A DNA stretch of 43,760 nt from Candidatus Azobacteroides sp. (GCA_009783445.1 WRFY01000111.1:1-43760); one strand, 5' to 3'. Counted from the first letter of the stretch, positions 18,713 through 27,834 are shown. Notes: generated by a model not told the origin, from the sequence alone. Translations and numbers: made by a program.

Positions 18713-20629
18713 TTACTTCACTTCCTCAAAATCCACATCGGTTACGTCGCCGCTTCCCGACGGGCCTTGTTGGTCGCCTGGGGTAGGTCCTTGCTGGGCT
18801 CCTGCGCTGCTTCCGGATTGTTGTGTCGCATTATACATTTCCTGACTGGCAGCCTGAAATGCATTGTTTACTTCCGTAATGCCGGCATCGATTCCTGCCA
18901 AATTCTGCGTTTGATGCGCTTCTTTCAGTTTGGCTAAAGCGGCTTCGATTGGCGCTTTTTTATTGGCTGGGATTTTATCGCCTAAATCCTTCAATTGTTT
19001 TTCTGTTTGGAAAATCACGCTATCGGCATGATTCAACTTGTCGATTTTTTCTTTTTCCTTCTGGTCAGATTCGGCATTGGCTGCCGCTTCGTCTTTCATC
19101 CGTCGAATTTCAGCTTCGCTCAAACCGCTGGAAGCTTCGATTCGAATACTTTGTTCCTTACCGGTGGCTTTATCTTTGGCCGACACGCTTACTACGCCGT
19201 TTGCATCGATATCGAAAGTCACTTCAATCTGAGGCACGCCGCGCGGGGCAGGCATGATGCCATCCAAATGAAACTTACCGATCGTTTTATTGTCTTTTGC
19301 TAAAGGACGTTCGCCTTGCAATACGTGAATTTCCACCGAAGGTTGGTTGTCAACGGCCGTCGTAAATGTTTCCGACTTTTTAACCGGAATAGTGGTATTT
19401 GCATCAATCAGTCGAGTCATTACGCTCCCCATCGTTTCGATACCCAACGAAAGCGGAGTGACATCAAGCAGTACCATTCCGCCCAGATTGCTGTCGCCCG
19501 AAAGGATAGCGCCTTGAATGGAAGCTCCGATGGCCACTACTTCATCCGGATTGACCCCCTTGGAAGGCGTTTTACCGAAGAATTTTTCTACTTCTCTCTG
19601 AATAGCTGGAATACGGGTTGAACCTCCTACCAGAATCACTTCGTGAATATCGGAAGCTTTGAGATTGGCATCTCGCAAGGCTTTTTCACACGGAGCAATG
19701 GTAGCACGGATCAACTGGTCGCACAATTGTTCAAATTTAGCGCGCGTCAAAGTTGTTACCAAATGTTTGGGCATACCGTCCACCGGCATGATATAGGGTA
19801 AGTTGATTTCGGTAGAAGTAGTACTTGAAAGTTCAATTTTAGCTTTTTCGGCCGCTTCTTTCAAGCGTTGCATCGCCATGGCATCTTTCCGCAAATCAAG
19901 GCCTTCGTTTCGTTGGAATTCTTCGGCTAACCAATTGATAATTACATGGTCGAAATCATCTCCGCCCAAATGCGTATCGCCATTGGTTGATAATACTTCA
20001 AATACGCCTCCGCCCAATTCCAAAATAGAAATATCGAAAGTACCTCCGCCCAAATCGAATACGGCAATTTTCATATCTCGATCGGCCTTTTCCAAACCAT
20101 AAGCCAAGGCGGCGGCCGTCGGCTCGTTGATAATACGTTTCACTTTCAAACCTGCTATTTCGCCTGCTTCGATCGTTGCCTGACGTTGCGAATCGGAAAA
20201 GTAAGCCGGAACCGTAATAACAGCATCCGTTACTTCTTGTCCTAAATAATCTTCGGCAGTTTTCTTCATCTTTTGAAGAATTATAGCCGAAATTTCTTGA
20301 GGAGAATACAAACGATTGTCAATGTCCACGCGAGGAGTATTGTTGTCGCCTCGCACCACCTTGTAAGGCACGCGGGCAATTTCTGCTTGTACTTGGTCAT
20401 ACGTTTCTCCCATAAATCGTTTAATAGAGAAAACGGTCCGGGTAGGGTTGGTAATGGCCTGACGTTTAGCAGGGTCTCCTACTTTTCGTTCTCCGTTGCC
20501 AACAAATGCCACAACGGAAGGGGTAGTCATTTTACCTTCGCTATTGGGTATGACAACCGGTTTATTCCCCTCCATTACAGCCACACAAGAGTTGGTTGTT
20601 CCTAAATCAATTCCAATGATTTTTCCCAT
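18713..20629 (-). CDS. dnaK: Molecular chaperone DnaK (Hsp70)
   Basis: 638 residues, full length. The nucleotide-binding domain starts [20 protein letters not shown] and contains [30 protein letters not shown] and [14 protein letters not shown]. The substrate domain starts around [16 protein letters not shown], and a helical lid ends in a Gly/Gln-rich linker and the acidic tail DVDFEEVK. It refolds proteins with DnaJ and GrpE, neither of which is in the window. No CIRCE element is visible upstream, so HrcA control is not indicated. Monocistronic, with a strong terminator. Confidence 0.98.
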   Translation of the reverse strand: MGKIIGIDLGTTNSCVAVMEGNKPVVIPNSEGKMTTPSVVAFVGNGERKVGDPAKRQAITNPTRTVFSIKRFMGETYDQVQAEIARVPYKVVRGDNNTPRVDIDNRLYSPQEISAIILQKMKKTAEDYLGQEVTDAVITVPAYFSDSQRQATIEAGEIAGLKVKRIINEPTAAALAYGLEKADRDMKIAVFDLGGGTFDISILELGGGVFEVLSTNGDTHLGGDDFDHVIINWLAEEFQRNEGLDLRKDAMAMQRLKEAAEKAKIELSSTTSTEINLPYIMPVDGMPKHLVTTLTRAKFEQLCDQLIRATIAPCEKALRDANLKASDIHEVILVGGSTRIPAIQREVEKFFGKTPSKGVNPDEVVAIGASIQGAILSGDSNLGGMVLLDVTPLSLGIETMGSVMTRLIDANTTIPVKKSETFTTAVDNQPSVEIHVLQGERPLAKDNKTIGKFHLDGIMPAPRGVPQIEVTFDIDANGVVSVSAKDKATGKEQSIRIEASSGLSEAEIRRMKDEAAANAESDQKEKEKIDKLNHADSVIFQTEKQLKDLGDKIPANKKAPIEAALAKLKEAHQTQNLAGIDAGITEVNNAFQAASQEMYNATQQSGSSAGAQQGPTPGDQQGPSGSGDVTDVDFEEVK

Positions 20630-20911
20630 GATTTTAATGATGTTTACTATTTAATTTATTGTTTATTTTCAATTATATGATCTATAGGGCAAATGATGTG
20701 CCAAAGGATAAAAAAACGAATTTTCTGACGAAATGACGCATTTTTTCTGATTGTTGAAAGACGTGCACCGTCAATTTTTCCATAAATTACAGCTAAGAAA
20801 ATGTCGGTACTGCATGGTTCGACACGAACAAGCGTCTATATGCATGCGTGGAATGCTTCAAAATGTACCCTAAATATTGCCGAATGTGCGATAGGAAAGT
20901 CGAGAAAAGAG

Positions 20912-20994
20912 TGGGCAGTGATGGATTCGAACCACCGAAGGCGTACGCCAGCTGAGTTACAGTCAGCCCCATTTGGCCACTCTGGTAACTGCCC
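20912..20994 (-). tRNA. tRNA-Tyr (GUA)
   Basis: 83 nt, class II with a long variable arm. The acceptor stem pairs GGGCAGT with ACTGCCC; the discriminator is A. The anticodon loop is CTGTAAC, flanked by stem GCTGA/TCAGC, giving anticodon GTA. The T-arm carries GGTTCGAATCC. CCA is not encoded. Confidence 0.96.
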
Positions 20995-21006
20995 TTTATT
21001 GGGAAA

Positions 21007-21036
21007 CAAAGGTAAAGTATTTATTTGAAAAAGCAA
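21007..21036 (-). promoter_or_regulatory. tRNA-Tyr promoter inside the ribH 3' end
   Basis: On the minus strand TTG (21036-21034), a 19-bp spacer and TACCTTTG (21014-21007) form a near-ideal Bacteroidetes promoter just ahead of the tRNA 5' end. The -33 element lies in the last codons of ribH. Confidence 0.75.
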
Positions 21037-21512
21037 GCAACTTTTGCCATTTTTATGGCCGTAATAGCAGCTTCATCTCCCTTATTGCCTAATATTCCTC
21101 CCGCGCGGTCAACGGATTGTTGCATCGTATCGTTAGTCAATAGCCCAAAGATGTAAGGGATATCGCCCTCTGCATTTAACAGAGCAAATCCTTGAGTCAC
21201 TCCCGAACAAACATATTCAAAATGAGGAGTTTCACCTCTTATTACACAACCCAAACCAATTACGGCATTTGGACGAATACTCTCAGCTACCCGTTTGGCA
21301 GCATAGACCAATTCGAAACTTCCCGGAACATACACTCGCGTGATGTCTTCTTCTTTGACGCCAAACTTGAGCAAGGTGTTGTATGCTCCTTCTTCTAATT
21401 GCGAGGTAATCGGCCGATTCCATTCCGATACGACAATGACAAAACGCATGCCCGATGCTTCGGGAACTGTGTTCGGATCATAGTCGGATAGATGCTGATA
21501 CGCTGTAGCCAT
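21021..21512 (-). CDS. ribH: 6,7-dimethyl-8-ribityllumazine synthase
   Basis: 163 residues. Family motifs are present: VSEWNRPIT near residues 29-36 (Trp31 stacks on the pyrimidine substrate), [12 protein letters not shown] (62-73), [16 protein letters not shown] with catalytic His97, and [11 protein letters not shown] near the end. It catalyses the penultimate step of riboflavin synthesis, joining 3,4-dihydroxy-2-butanone 4-phosphate to the ribitylamino pyrimidine. It begins 3 bp after the stop of the TPR protein gene, so both are in one operon. Riboflavin supply also matters for the flavin-rich Nqr complex encoded nearby. Confidence 0.96.
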   Translation of the reverse strand: MATAYQHLSDYDPNTVPEASGMRFVIVVSEWNRPITSQLEEGAYNTLLKFGVKEEDITRVYVPGSFELVYAAKRVAESIRPNAVIGLGCVIRGETPHFEYVCSGVTQGFALLNAEGDIPYIFGLLTNDTMQQSVDRAGGILGNKGDEAAITAIKMAKVACFFK

Positions 21513-21515
21513 TTT

Positions 21516-22217
21516 TTACGGATTGATATGTGCTTTAGCCCGCTCGATGTATTTGTCGACTCCGCTGGCTTCTTTTGAGGCCGGATATTTCGTTTTGATG
21601 GTATTGTAAATATCTAAAGCCGATTTGTAATCATTCTGGTTTTCGTAGACAACTGCTGCCTTGTTCAAAAATATCGGACTTATCATCGAATGATTTGCTT
21701 TAGCGGCGGCCTTATGAAAGTATTCGATTCCTTTTTTTGTATGGCCTAAATTCACATAGCAATCGCCTATCATGGCCATCACTTGTGCTGCAAACAGCTG
21801 ATCTTTGCCTTTGTAACTTTCGAAATATTTGAGCGCATCTTCGTAATTTCTCAAGTTGTATTCGCATATTCCGGCATAAGCTTTTGCTAAATTGGCTGCC
21901 GGCGTACCGCTGTAGTCGTCGATAATACCTGCAAAGCCTACGTAATCAGCGCTATCTCCTTTCAGGGCGATATCCCATTGTTGTTGGCCAAAATAATTTT
22001 CTCCTTCGAAAAGAGCGATGTTGGCTTCGTTTGCTCTTGGTTTTAGGTAAGAGTGGTGGAAAGCGATAATTCCTATCACAACGAGTACTACCACTCCTAA
22101 AACGATAAGGATTTGTTTTAAATATTTTTCAACAAACATATCTGTTTTTGAAAGGATTTCACCTACGCTTTTTTCAGCTTGGGTGGGAGTCTCGCTTATT
22201 TTTTTTTTCTTTGCCAT
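21516..22217 (-). CDS. Membrane-anchored TPR protein (YfgM-like)
   Basis: 233 residues from ATG at 22217 (MAKKKKISETPTQ); a longer frame to 22274 lacks support. A basic N-tail precedes one membrane helix (about 34-53), followed by TPR-type repeats from about residue 105 (AYAGICEYNLRNYEDALKYF, QVMAMIGDCYVNLGHTKKGI, FLNKAAVVYENQNDYKSALD). The topology and repeat layout resemble YfgM-like ancillary proteins of the Sec/BamB region, but that role is inferred. Proteins of this kind are commonly next to ribH in Bacteroidales. A TACTTTTG box at 22268-22261 (minus) fits its promoter. Confidence 0.8.
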   Translation of the reverse strand: MAKKKKISETPTQAEKSVGEILSKTDMFVEKYLKQILIVLGVVVLVVIGIIAFHHSYLKPRANEANIALFEGENYFGQQQWDIALKGDSADYVGFAGIIDDYSGTPAANLAKAYAGICEYNLRNYEDALKYFESYKGKDQLFAAQVMAMIGDCYVNLGHTKKGIEYFHKAAAKANHSMISPIFLNKAAVVYENQNDYKSALDIYNTIKTKYPASKEASGVDKYIERAKAHINP

Positions 22218-22260
22218 TTTTGATATATAAAAAGTTATGTCATGTTTTTTTATTTGGATG

Positions 22261-22268
22261 CAAAAGTA
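22261..22268 (-). promoter_or_regulatory. -7 box of the TPR-ribH operon
   Basis: TACTTTTG on the minus strand, 44 bp ahead of the ATG at 22217. The -33 position carries TTTC, a partial match. Confidence 0.45.
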
Positions 22269-22330
22269 AGGCATTTAAAATAATAAAAGAAATTTTTTAT
22301 CTCTTTTTTTACTTTGTCATATAAAAGCTA

Positions 22331-22338
22331 TATATTTG
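22331..22338 (+). promoter_or_regulatory. -7 box upstream of the glycosyltransferase
   Basis: TATATTTG fits TAnnTTTG, about 72 bp before the chosen ATG at 22410. The nearest TTTG (22313-22316) is closer than the normal spacing. The box supports rejecting the longer frame beginning at 22314. Confidence 0.4.
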
Positions 22339-22409
22339 TAATAAATAATGGGAGCGTATTGCATTTGTTAACAACTGGGAAAAACGAATTAGTGAAAAAC
22401 AATAGGGGA

Positions 22410-23492
22410 ATGAAATTTCTGTTTGTTGTTCAGGGGGAAGGAAGAGGGCATTTGACTCAGTCTATAGCCTTGAAGAATATGTTGGTAAAAAATGGACATG
22501 AAGTCAGGGCTGTGCTGGTAGGAAAAAGCAAACGTCGCGAATTGCCTGTTTTTTTTATGGAAAACATGAATTTACCTATTTACCGTTTTGATAGTCCAAA
22601 TTTTCTTCCGTTATCTCGAAACAAAAAAACCAATATATGGGTTACCATTATCTACAATTTATTGAAAAGTCCGCGTTATTTTCGAAGCATTTATTTCATC
22701 CGTCAGCAAATCCGAAAATCCAATGTAGATGTTGTCGTTAACTTTTATGAAATGATGATTGGCTTGACTTATGCTTTGTTTCCTCCCAAAACGCCATACA
22801 TCAGTGTAGCGCATCAATACCTTTTTCTTCACCCCGAATATAAATTTCCACCGGCTAATCGCATCGAATTGAAAATGTTGAAATTTTTCACTTGCATCAC
22901 TTGTTTGCGATCGACCAAAATATTTGCTCTATCCATCGACCAAAAAGAAAACGTACCCCGTCGTCGTATGGTTGTGGTTCCTCCTTTATTGCGAAGCGAA
23001 ATTTTTGATTTGGCAACGGAAGAAGGAAATTATTTGCATGGGTACATTCTCAATTCGAATTATGCGGATGAAATTATATCCTATCAGAAAGAAAATCCAT
23101 CCATACCCTTGCATTTCTTTTGGGACAAAAGAAACGCACCAGAAAAGACGGTTATCAATGATTATCTGACTTTTCATAGCCTGAATGATAAACTCTTTAT
23201 GAAATACATGGCGGGATGCAAAGGATATGTGACGACCGCCGGTTTCGAATCGGTTTGCGAAGCCATGTATTTGGAAAAACCCACCTTAATGGTTCCTACC
23301 CATATCGAGCAATCTTGCAATGCGTATGAAGCATCTCTTGCGGGGGCTGGAATTGTATCGAATCGTTTTGATCTGGACGCCCTCATTTCGTATTTGCCGA
23401 CTTACAAACAAGTTCCCGGTTTTCGCCTTTGGGCGCAACAATCGGAAACCTACTGGATGAAAGAACTCAACTTGCCGGCTGAGAATGATTAA
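22410..23492 (+). CDS. GT-B glycosyltransferase, MurG-like
   Basis: 360 residues from ATG at 22410, where the family N-terminus MKFLFVVQGEGRGHLTQ begins; the frame is open 32 codons further up, but that part is low complexity and overlaps the promoter. The Gly-rich GEGRGHLTQ loop (9-17) and the C-terminal CKGYVTTAGFESVCEAMYLE followed by KPTLMVP form a GT-B donor site like that of MurG and UDP-GlcNAc:lipid transferases. It is likely membrane-associated and acts on a glycolipid or surface glycan. No sugar genes flank it. Terminated by the bidirectional hairpin at 23500-23535. Confidence 0.8.
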   Translation: MKFLFVVQGEGRGHLTQSIALKNMLVKNGHEVRAVLVGKSKRRELPVFFMENMNLPIYRFDSPNFLPLSRNKKTNIWVTIIYNLLKSPRYFRSIYFIRQQIRKSNVDVVVNFYEMMIGLTYALFPPKTPYISVAHQYLFLHPEYKFPPANRIELKMLKFFTCITCLRSTKIFALSIDQKENVPRRRMVVVPPLLRSEIFDLATEEGNYLHGYILNSNYADEIISYQKENPSIPLHFFWDKRNAPEKTVINDYLTFHSLNDKLFMKYMAGCKGYVTTAGFESVCEAMYLEKPTLMVPTHIEQSCNAYEASLAGAGIVSNRFDLDALISYLPTYKQVPGFRLWAQQSETYWMKELNLPAEND

Positions 23493-23499
23493 AGCATAG

Positions 23500-23535
23500 A
23501 AAATTATGAATTTAAAAAAAATAATTCATAATTTT
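23500..23535. terminator. Bidirectional terminator hairpin
   Basis: AAAATTATGAATT (23500-23512) pairs perfectly with AATTCATAATTTT (23523-23535). T-rich tails exist on both strands, and the genes converge here. It touches the stop codon of the response-regulator gene. Confidence 0.75.
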
Positions 23536-25316
23536 TATTGGTTGGTAAAACCCATTTTAGCGTTCCGGATGAAAGAGCATTTTTTGAATGCATTCGGCCA
23601 ACGTGTAGGATGTTCTTTATGCAGTTTTTCGATGCATGATTTGCGGTTATTGTCAAATTCGCTGTTTTTGAAATGTTTCTTGCTGATGCCCATTTGTCCC
23701 GTTTTCGACTTGAATTTTTCCGCAATTTCCTGCTGCGTCACACTCGCCGAGTTTTCAAAATGAGCGACAAGTATCTGTTCTATTTTATCGAGAAATTCTT
23801 CTGCTTCGACATAGTCTTTGACTTGCGGTTTGTCCACAACGGTTTCTGCATATTGTCCAAGTCCTTTTTGGTACGCTTCCCTGACATGAGAATCGGTGAT
23901 CAAGTATTTTCCGTCTTTCAAAATATTATCGAATAAAGCGATGATCATTGCTGATCCGACAGTGTCCCTCAATTGTCTGACGTTCCACTCATAATTCAGC
24001 GATTGCAAGGTATTGAATGCGGATTTAGCGTATTTGAATCGTCCCAAATAGTTTAAGTTTCCGAAAGTTTCCAACAACAACTTTTTATCTTCCGTCAAAA
24101 AATAATCGGCCAAATCAGGAATGTCTTCTTTCCGTTCTTTAAGAGAAGGTAATTTAATCAACCATCGGCTGATCCGCGCCAAAAAATCAGATCGGAATTC
24201 CCCTCTCGACAGTTTAGTCCCTAAATCTTCGTTTGTTCCGCAGATAATCCGTACGTCGGATTGAAGCGGAATATTTTCGCCCAAACGCATGAATTCTCCG
24301 TCCGTCAAAAATCGCAACAGCTTTTCCTGTATTTCTTTGTTCAAGCATTCGATTTCGTCTAAAAAAACAGTTCCTCCATTTGCAATCTGGAAAATTCCTT
24401 TTTTATCTTCGGCGCCGTTGAATGCATTTTTTTTATGGCCGAATAATTCCGAAATAGCCCAGGTGGAATCGGAAACGATGTTGGCGCAATTAATCTTTAT
24501 GAATTTGGCTTTTGCTCTGGAACTGTCTTCATGAATGGCTTGAGCAATCAGTTCTTTTCCTGTACCAGTTTCTCCATAAAGCATGACCCTGTTATCGGTA
24601 TTTTTCAGCATAGAGAGTTCCCTGTATACATTTCGCATTGGAAGCGAATGACCTATGATATAACTTTTACCGCTATCCTTGGGAAGCAAGGTATCGAATT
24701 CGTCTGGTTTAGCCCTTAGACTCAAATTCTTGATTCGGTTGTTTTCGAGTTCCTGCATTTGTTTGGTTATCGACAACTTATCCCGAATAATATTTGAGAG
24801 CGCTTCGTATATAAGATCCTTCTGAAAAACGCTATCTCCATGCGAACGCATTTTATTGGTCAGGGTGATATGCGTGAGATCGTTTGAATTTTCGTAATTG
24901 GTAACTCCGATTACCAAGGGATAAGGCCACTTTTTTCTCAACTCTTCATAAAAAGTCTGAGTTTCCGATACTGGATTTCCTTCTAAGGAAAAATCCAGAC
25001 TGGCGAATACCGGCGCTCGTCCCACCGTGGAAACTAATTTTTTGGCTGTCACCAAATCTCGGCAAATGATCCAATCTTTCACTTCGTCTACTTTGGCAAT
25101 CTCCCGTATCAAATTTCCGATATCGCCCACCGTATCTTCCACCAATAATCCATAATTGTTAGAAAACAGGTTATCATTTAACTTTTCATAATGAAAAAAA
25201 AGAATTTCATTTTTTACCAGAGAGTTTAGCTCATAAAAATCAGAGCGAATCTGAAAAAGTTCTTTTAAATCGTTCGGAAATTCTGAAAATATCAGACAGG
25301 TGTTCAAATGCATCAT
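23535..25316 (-). CDS. NtrC-like response regulator with variant GAFTGA loop
   Basis: 593 residues. After about 53 residues comes a receiver domain (54-175): acidic pair E60/D61 in LLVEDT, phospho-acceptor D108 in ASLDFSLEG, T139 and K166. Spacings are near those of CheY (47 residues from D61 to D108, 31 from D108 to T139). An AAA+ domain follows (about 216-455) with Walker A GETGTGKE (248-255), Walker B GGTVFLDE (314-321), arginine finger region FRSDFLARIS (374-383) and sensor 2 WNVRQLRD (444-451). The sigma-54 contact loop GAFTGA reads NAFNGA (297-302), changing the key Thr. The C-terminus (505-593) has a possible HTH around SVTQQEIAEKF but no recognisable Fis-type domain. It lies 50 bp downstream of the kinase-like gene, so they form one operon. 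Whether it still activates sigma-54 RNA polymerase is uncertain. Confidence 0.85.
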   Translation of the reverse strand: MMHLNTCLIFSEFPNDLKELFQIRSDFYELNSLVKNEILFFHYEKLNDNLFSNNYGLLVEDTVGDIGNLIREIAKVDEVKDWIICRDLVTAKKLVSTVGRAPVFASLDFSLEGNPVSETQTFYEELRKKWPYPLVIGVTNYENSNDLTHITLTNKMRSHGDSVFQKDLIYEALSNIIRDKLSITKQMQELENNRIKNLSLRAKPDEFDTLLPKDSGKSYIIGHSLPMRNVYRELSMLKNTDNRVMLYGETGTGKELIAQAIHEDSSRAKAKFIKINCANIVSDSTWAISELFGHKKNAFNGAEDKKGIFQIANGGTVFLDEIECLNKEIQEKLLRFLTDGEFMRLGENIPLQSDVRIICGTNEDLGTKLSRGEFRSDFLARISRWLIKLPSLKERKEDIPDLADYFLTEDKKLLLETFGNLNYLGRFKYAKSAFNTLQSLNYEWNVRQLRDTVGSAMIIALFDNILKDGKYLITDSHVREAYQKGLGQYAETVVDKPQVKDYVEAEEFLDKIEQILVAHFENSASVTQQEIAEKFKSKTGQMGISKKHFKNSEFDNNRKSCIEKLHKEHPTRWPNAFKKCSFIRNAKMGFTNQ

Positions 25317-25366
25317 CTATTTGTTTATTTTAAGCTCATTATGAGTAAAACGCCCAAATATACAAC

Positions 25367-27052
25367 TTATTTGTTTAATAATTTAAATTTGAAGGTAAAA
25401 ATTTCACCTTCATTGATATTTTCTACCCGAATGTATCGTCTTGGAATGGTTTTCACTTCATGGGGCAGGGCATTATCTTCTGCATCCATCCAACTAAGCG
25501 TATTATTGATAAAATATCCCCCCAATCCAGTCGAAGTCGATAAAACGTCGGTGTCTCCGATGGGTTTTATGCCAAAACTTTTTATCAATGCGTTGTTAAA
25601 TTTCAAATTTCGATTGAAATAAGCTATTGTAATGATGGGATAATCGTTTGTTTGATTCATCGATGCATACCATTTTACGCTTGCTTCTCTTTCCTGAAAC
25701 GGAATATTTTGTTTTTGGTATTCTGTAATAGTATTGGTATAGAGATTCCTGAATATTTTCTCCATGATAACGCCATTGACCTTGATGATTTGATTATCAT
25801 CGCAGACTTCATCAATGAAATTTACTTGGAGCTGATTGGCAAATTCACTATTTAAAGCGTTGAGTAATTTTTTCAAATCGCTTGCGCAATAATGGTTTTT
25901 TTGTCCCTTATCGATAATAAAATCTCGGTAAGCTTCCAGAATATTAGTCAAATATCTTTTGAACAAATCAGCTCCGTAAATAACTTCATTCAATTCGTTA
26001 TGATCTTGCTCTGAAAGTTGATTACGTTTCACCACCCGTTTTATTTTTTCCGTAAATTCGGAAGAAAGAAAAGTTTTGAAATCATGGATATAGTGGTTGG
26101 CGTAGTCGTGCCTCAAGTAATCGAAAGGGGTTCTGGCAGGACGCTCTCTGAGGATAATTTTGCTGAAAAAATACTGAAGCTGTGCGAATATTTCGACCGG
26201 ATGATCGTCTGAAGCCGTATGTCCATAGAGAAAAACGCCTCCGCCTCTTAATCTGAAATCGCTGTCTCCGGCCAATGAGGAATCAGGCCGCAAGAGCGGA
26301 ATCAAGCCGCAGGTATTGAAAGCATATTTTTTTTCTGCAATTTCTTTGCAGTTGATTTTTATTAAGCCTTTTTCGTCTTGCAAGAGTTTTTTATCCATGC
26401 GATCGAAGAGAGCTTCGATGTGTTTTTTAGGGTTGGACAAAGGCATCGTTTGATTTCTTTTAATCTTGAAGCTGCCGAAGAATATATGTACCCGATGATT
26501 TGTTTCGGCATTTTCGGGCGATTTCAAGAGATGAAAAAAGGAATTTTCTTTTTTCCAATTTTCCGAATAGTAGTAAAAAAAAGGAGATTTATACAGGTAC
26601 TGATCGCTCAGCATCGAACGTACATCTTGTCCGTTTTCGTCTATTGCATCCGTATTTTCCTCTATATCTATTTTGGTTTCCTTTAAATATCTTTTGATCA
26701 CTTCCGTAGAAATAGAACAGATCGCCGTATGAAAACGTTCGCCCCTCTCGTCTTCCGGATCGAAAACCAGAAAATCAATGAGCAAAGGATGAAAATGTAA
26801 ATTTTCGTTTAAGATATTTTCCGCCACCCTATAAAAAAAATGGGAAACATCCTCTTTAATGTTTGGAGGGCACTCGATTTTTTCCAGATCGCACCACTCG
26901 AATTCCGTATTTCCTCCCTTGGTCAACAGTCTTCCTAATTCGTATATTGGTTGAAAATTAAAATCTTTTATTTTACCTTCATTTCCTAAAAATATTTCAG
27001 GAAGATATTTCATTTTTGTTTCTTTTCCTTCCTGGTCTATTTTTTCTTTCAT
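25367..27052 (-). CDS. Divergent cytosolic histidine-kinase-like protein
   Basis: 561 residues from ATG at 27052 (an alternative ATG is at 27013). No signal peptide or membrane helix is visible. Residues 1-300 match nothing I know. The block LRHDYANHYIHDF (313-325, candidate phospho-His H315) resembles the RHDYxNH box of AgrC-type (HPK10) kinases. Then KIFRNLYTNTITEY (432-445) resembles an N box and STSTGLGGYFINN (505-517) a G2 box. The DxGxG G1 box appears degenerate (ITIAYFNRNLKFN), so catalysis is in doubt. The downstream gene encodes a receiver-AAA+ regulator, which supports a sensor role. A GG-N10-GC promoter lies just upstream. It could be a kinase, a pseudokinase or a phosphotransfer protein. 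Confidence 0.6.
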   Translation of the reverse strand: MKEKIDQEGKETKMKYLPEIFLGNEGKIKDFNFQPIYELGRLLTKGGNTEFEWCDLEKIECPPNIKEDVSHFFYRVAENILNENLHFHPLLIDFLVFDPEDERGERFHTAICSISTEVIKRYLKETKIDIEENTDAIDENGQDVRSMLSDQYLYKSPFFYYYSENWKKENSFFHLLKSPENAETNHRVHIFFGSFKIKRNQTMPLSNPKKHIEALFDRMDKKLLQDEKGLIKINCKEIAEKKYAFNTCGLIPLLRPDSSLAGDSDFRLRGGGVFLYGHTASDDHPVEIFAQLQYFFSKIILRERPARTPFDYLRHDYANHYIHDFKTFLSSEFTEKIKRVVKRNQLSEQDHNELNEVIYGADLFKRYLTNILEAYRDFIIDKGQKNHYCASDLKKLLNALNSEFANQLQVNFIDEVCDDNQIIKVNGVIMEKIFRNLYTNTITEYQKQNIPFQEREASVKWYASMNQTNDYPIITIAYFNRNLKFNNALIKSFGIKPIGDTDVLSTSTGLGGYFINNTLSWMDAEDNALPHEVKTIPRRYIRVENINEGEIFTFKFKLLNK

Positions 27053-27100
27053 AATTTTTCAGTTTTATTAGATGAAAAGTGGGATCACAAATACTTTCGT

Positions 27101-27117
27101 TGCAAAAATCGTACCGG
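27101..27117 (-). promoter_or_regulatory. Candidate sigma-54 (-24/-12) promoter
   Basis: On the minus strand CCGGTACGATTTTTGCA has GG and GC separated by exactly 10 bp and agrees with TGGCACG-N4-TTGCA except at two positions. It would start transcription near 27090, about 40 nt before the kinase-like ATG. Confidence 0.6.
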
Positions 27118-27139
27118 TTTTGTCATTTTTAATGAATAG

Positions 27140-27162
27140 AAAAGACGCTTCAGACGTCTTTT
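27140..27162 (-). terminator. Hairpin after the DUF3256-like gene
   Basis: AAAAGACG (27140-27147) pairs with CGTCTTTT (27155-27162) over a 7-nt loop; the T-tract is at the 3' arm on the minus strand. It separates the DUF3256-like gene from the sigma-54-type promoter of the next operon. Confidence 0.65.
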
Positions 27163-27225
27163 GCCAGATTCTATCCTGTTGTTGGAAGATGAAACGGAAT
27201 ATGATGCGGATGAAAAAACATTTTT

Positions 27226-27834
27226 TTAATCGCCAATAAACCGAAAACCGTTCCATTTATATTCTTTTACTTTCTTTTTAATCAAAGCTTGAATTGCTTT
27301 TTGATCTTCAATACTTAAATTTTGGAAAGTATTGTCGATTTGCTGCAAGGATGATGTTTCGGGTGAATAAATATATTGCATGAAAACCATATCGGGTAGG
27401 GAAGAGTTTTCATTTGCATTGATAAAATCGGATTGGGGAAACGGAGTAATAAAAGTGTTGGTATCCAATTGCTTCCATGAAACGGAATAGAATTCAATTC
27501 GACTGTCGCAAGCTGGAGCGCAAACCGTTTGAATCAAACAATACAATTTGGACTCATTAATCATTTGAAGAATAATTATTTGCATATTGTCATTCCCTGT
27601 TTTCAACAAAAGATAGTCCGGCGTCATATTTTCGATAGAAACAGAATCCTCCAAGAGATTTTCGACTATAGCTTTCCTGCCTGCTTGGTATAGATCGACT
27701 AAATCCCTACGTGCATCGACGTTTAGTTCTATCGCCATAGATTCGGGTAAAGATATGAATGCTTCTTCGGATGTTTGAGCCTGCAATTCAAAGATTACAT
27801 GCAGACTAATCAGCAACATAATTGTTTTATTCAT
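27226..27834 (-). CDS. DUF3256-like secreted protein
   Basis: 202 residues from ATG at 27834, where a signal peptide begins (MNKTIMLLISLHVIFELQAQ); the frame is open 29 codons further but that part is not signal-like. The mature part has FISLPESMAIELNVDARRDL, then VDLYQAGRKAIVENLL, MTPDYLLLKTG and CDSRIEFYSVSWKQL. This order matches the DUF3256 family of Bacteroidales as I remember it (MPDSL...LDLIDF...ESRVSFYSLKW). Function is unknown; it is presumably periplasmic. It has its own promoter (TAAATTTG at 27926-27919) and terminator, so it is probably not part of the kinase operon. Confidence 0.7.
   Translation of the reverse strand: MNKTIMLLISLHVIFELQAQTSEEAFISLPESMAIELNVDARRDLVDLYQAGRKAIVENLLEDSVSIENMTPDYLLLKTGNDNMQIIILQMINESKLYCLIQTVCAPACDSRIEFYSVSWKQLDTNTFITPFPQSDFINANENSSLPDMVFMQYIYSPETSSLQQIDNTFQNLSIEDQKAIQALIKKKVKEYKWNGFRFIGD

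Noticed and set aside
20630..20911. CIRCE or heat-shock operator upstream of dnaK
   Set aside because: No TTAGCACTC-N9-GAGTGCTAA or clear variant; nothing else recognisable in this gap.
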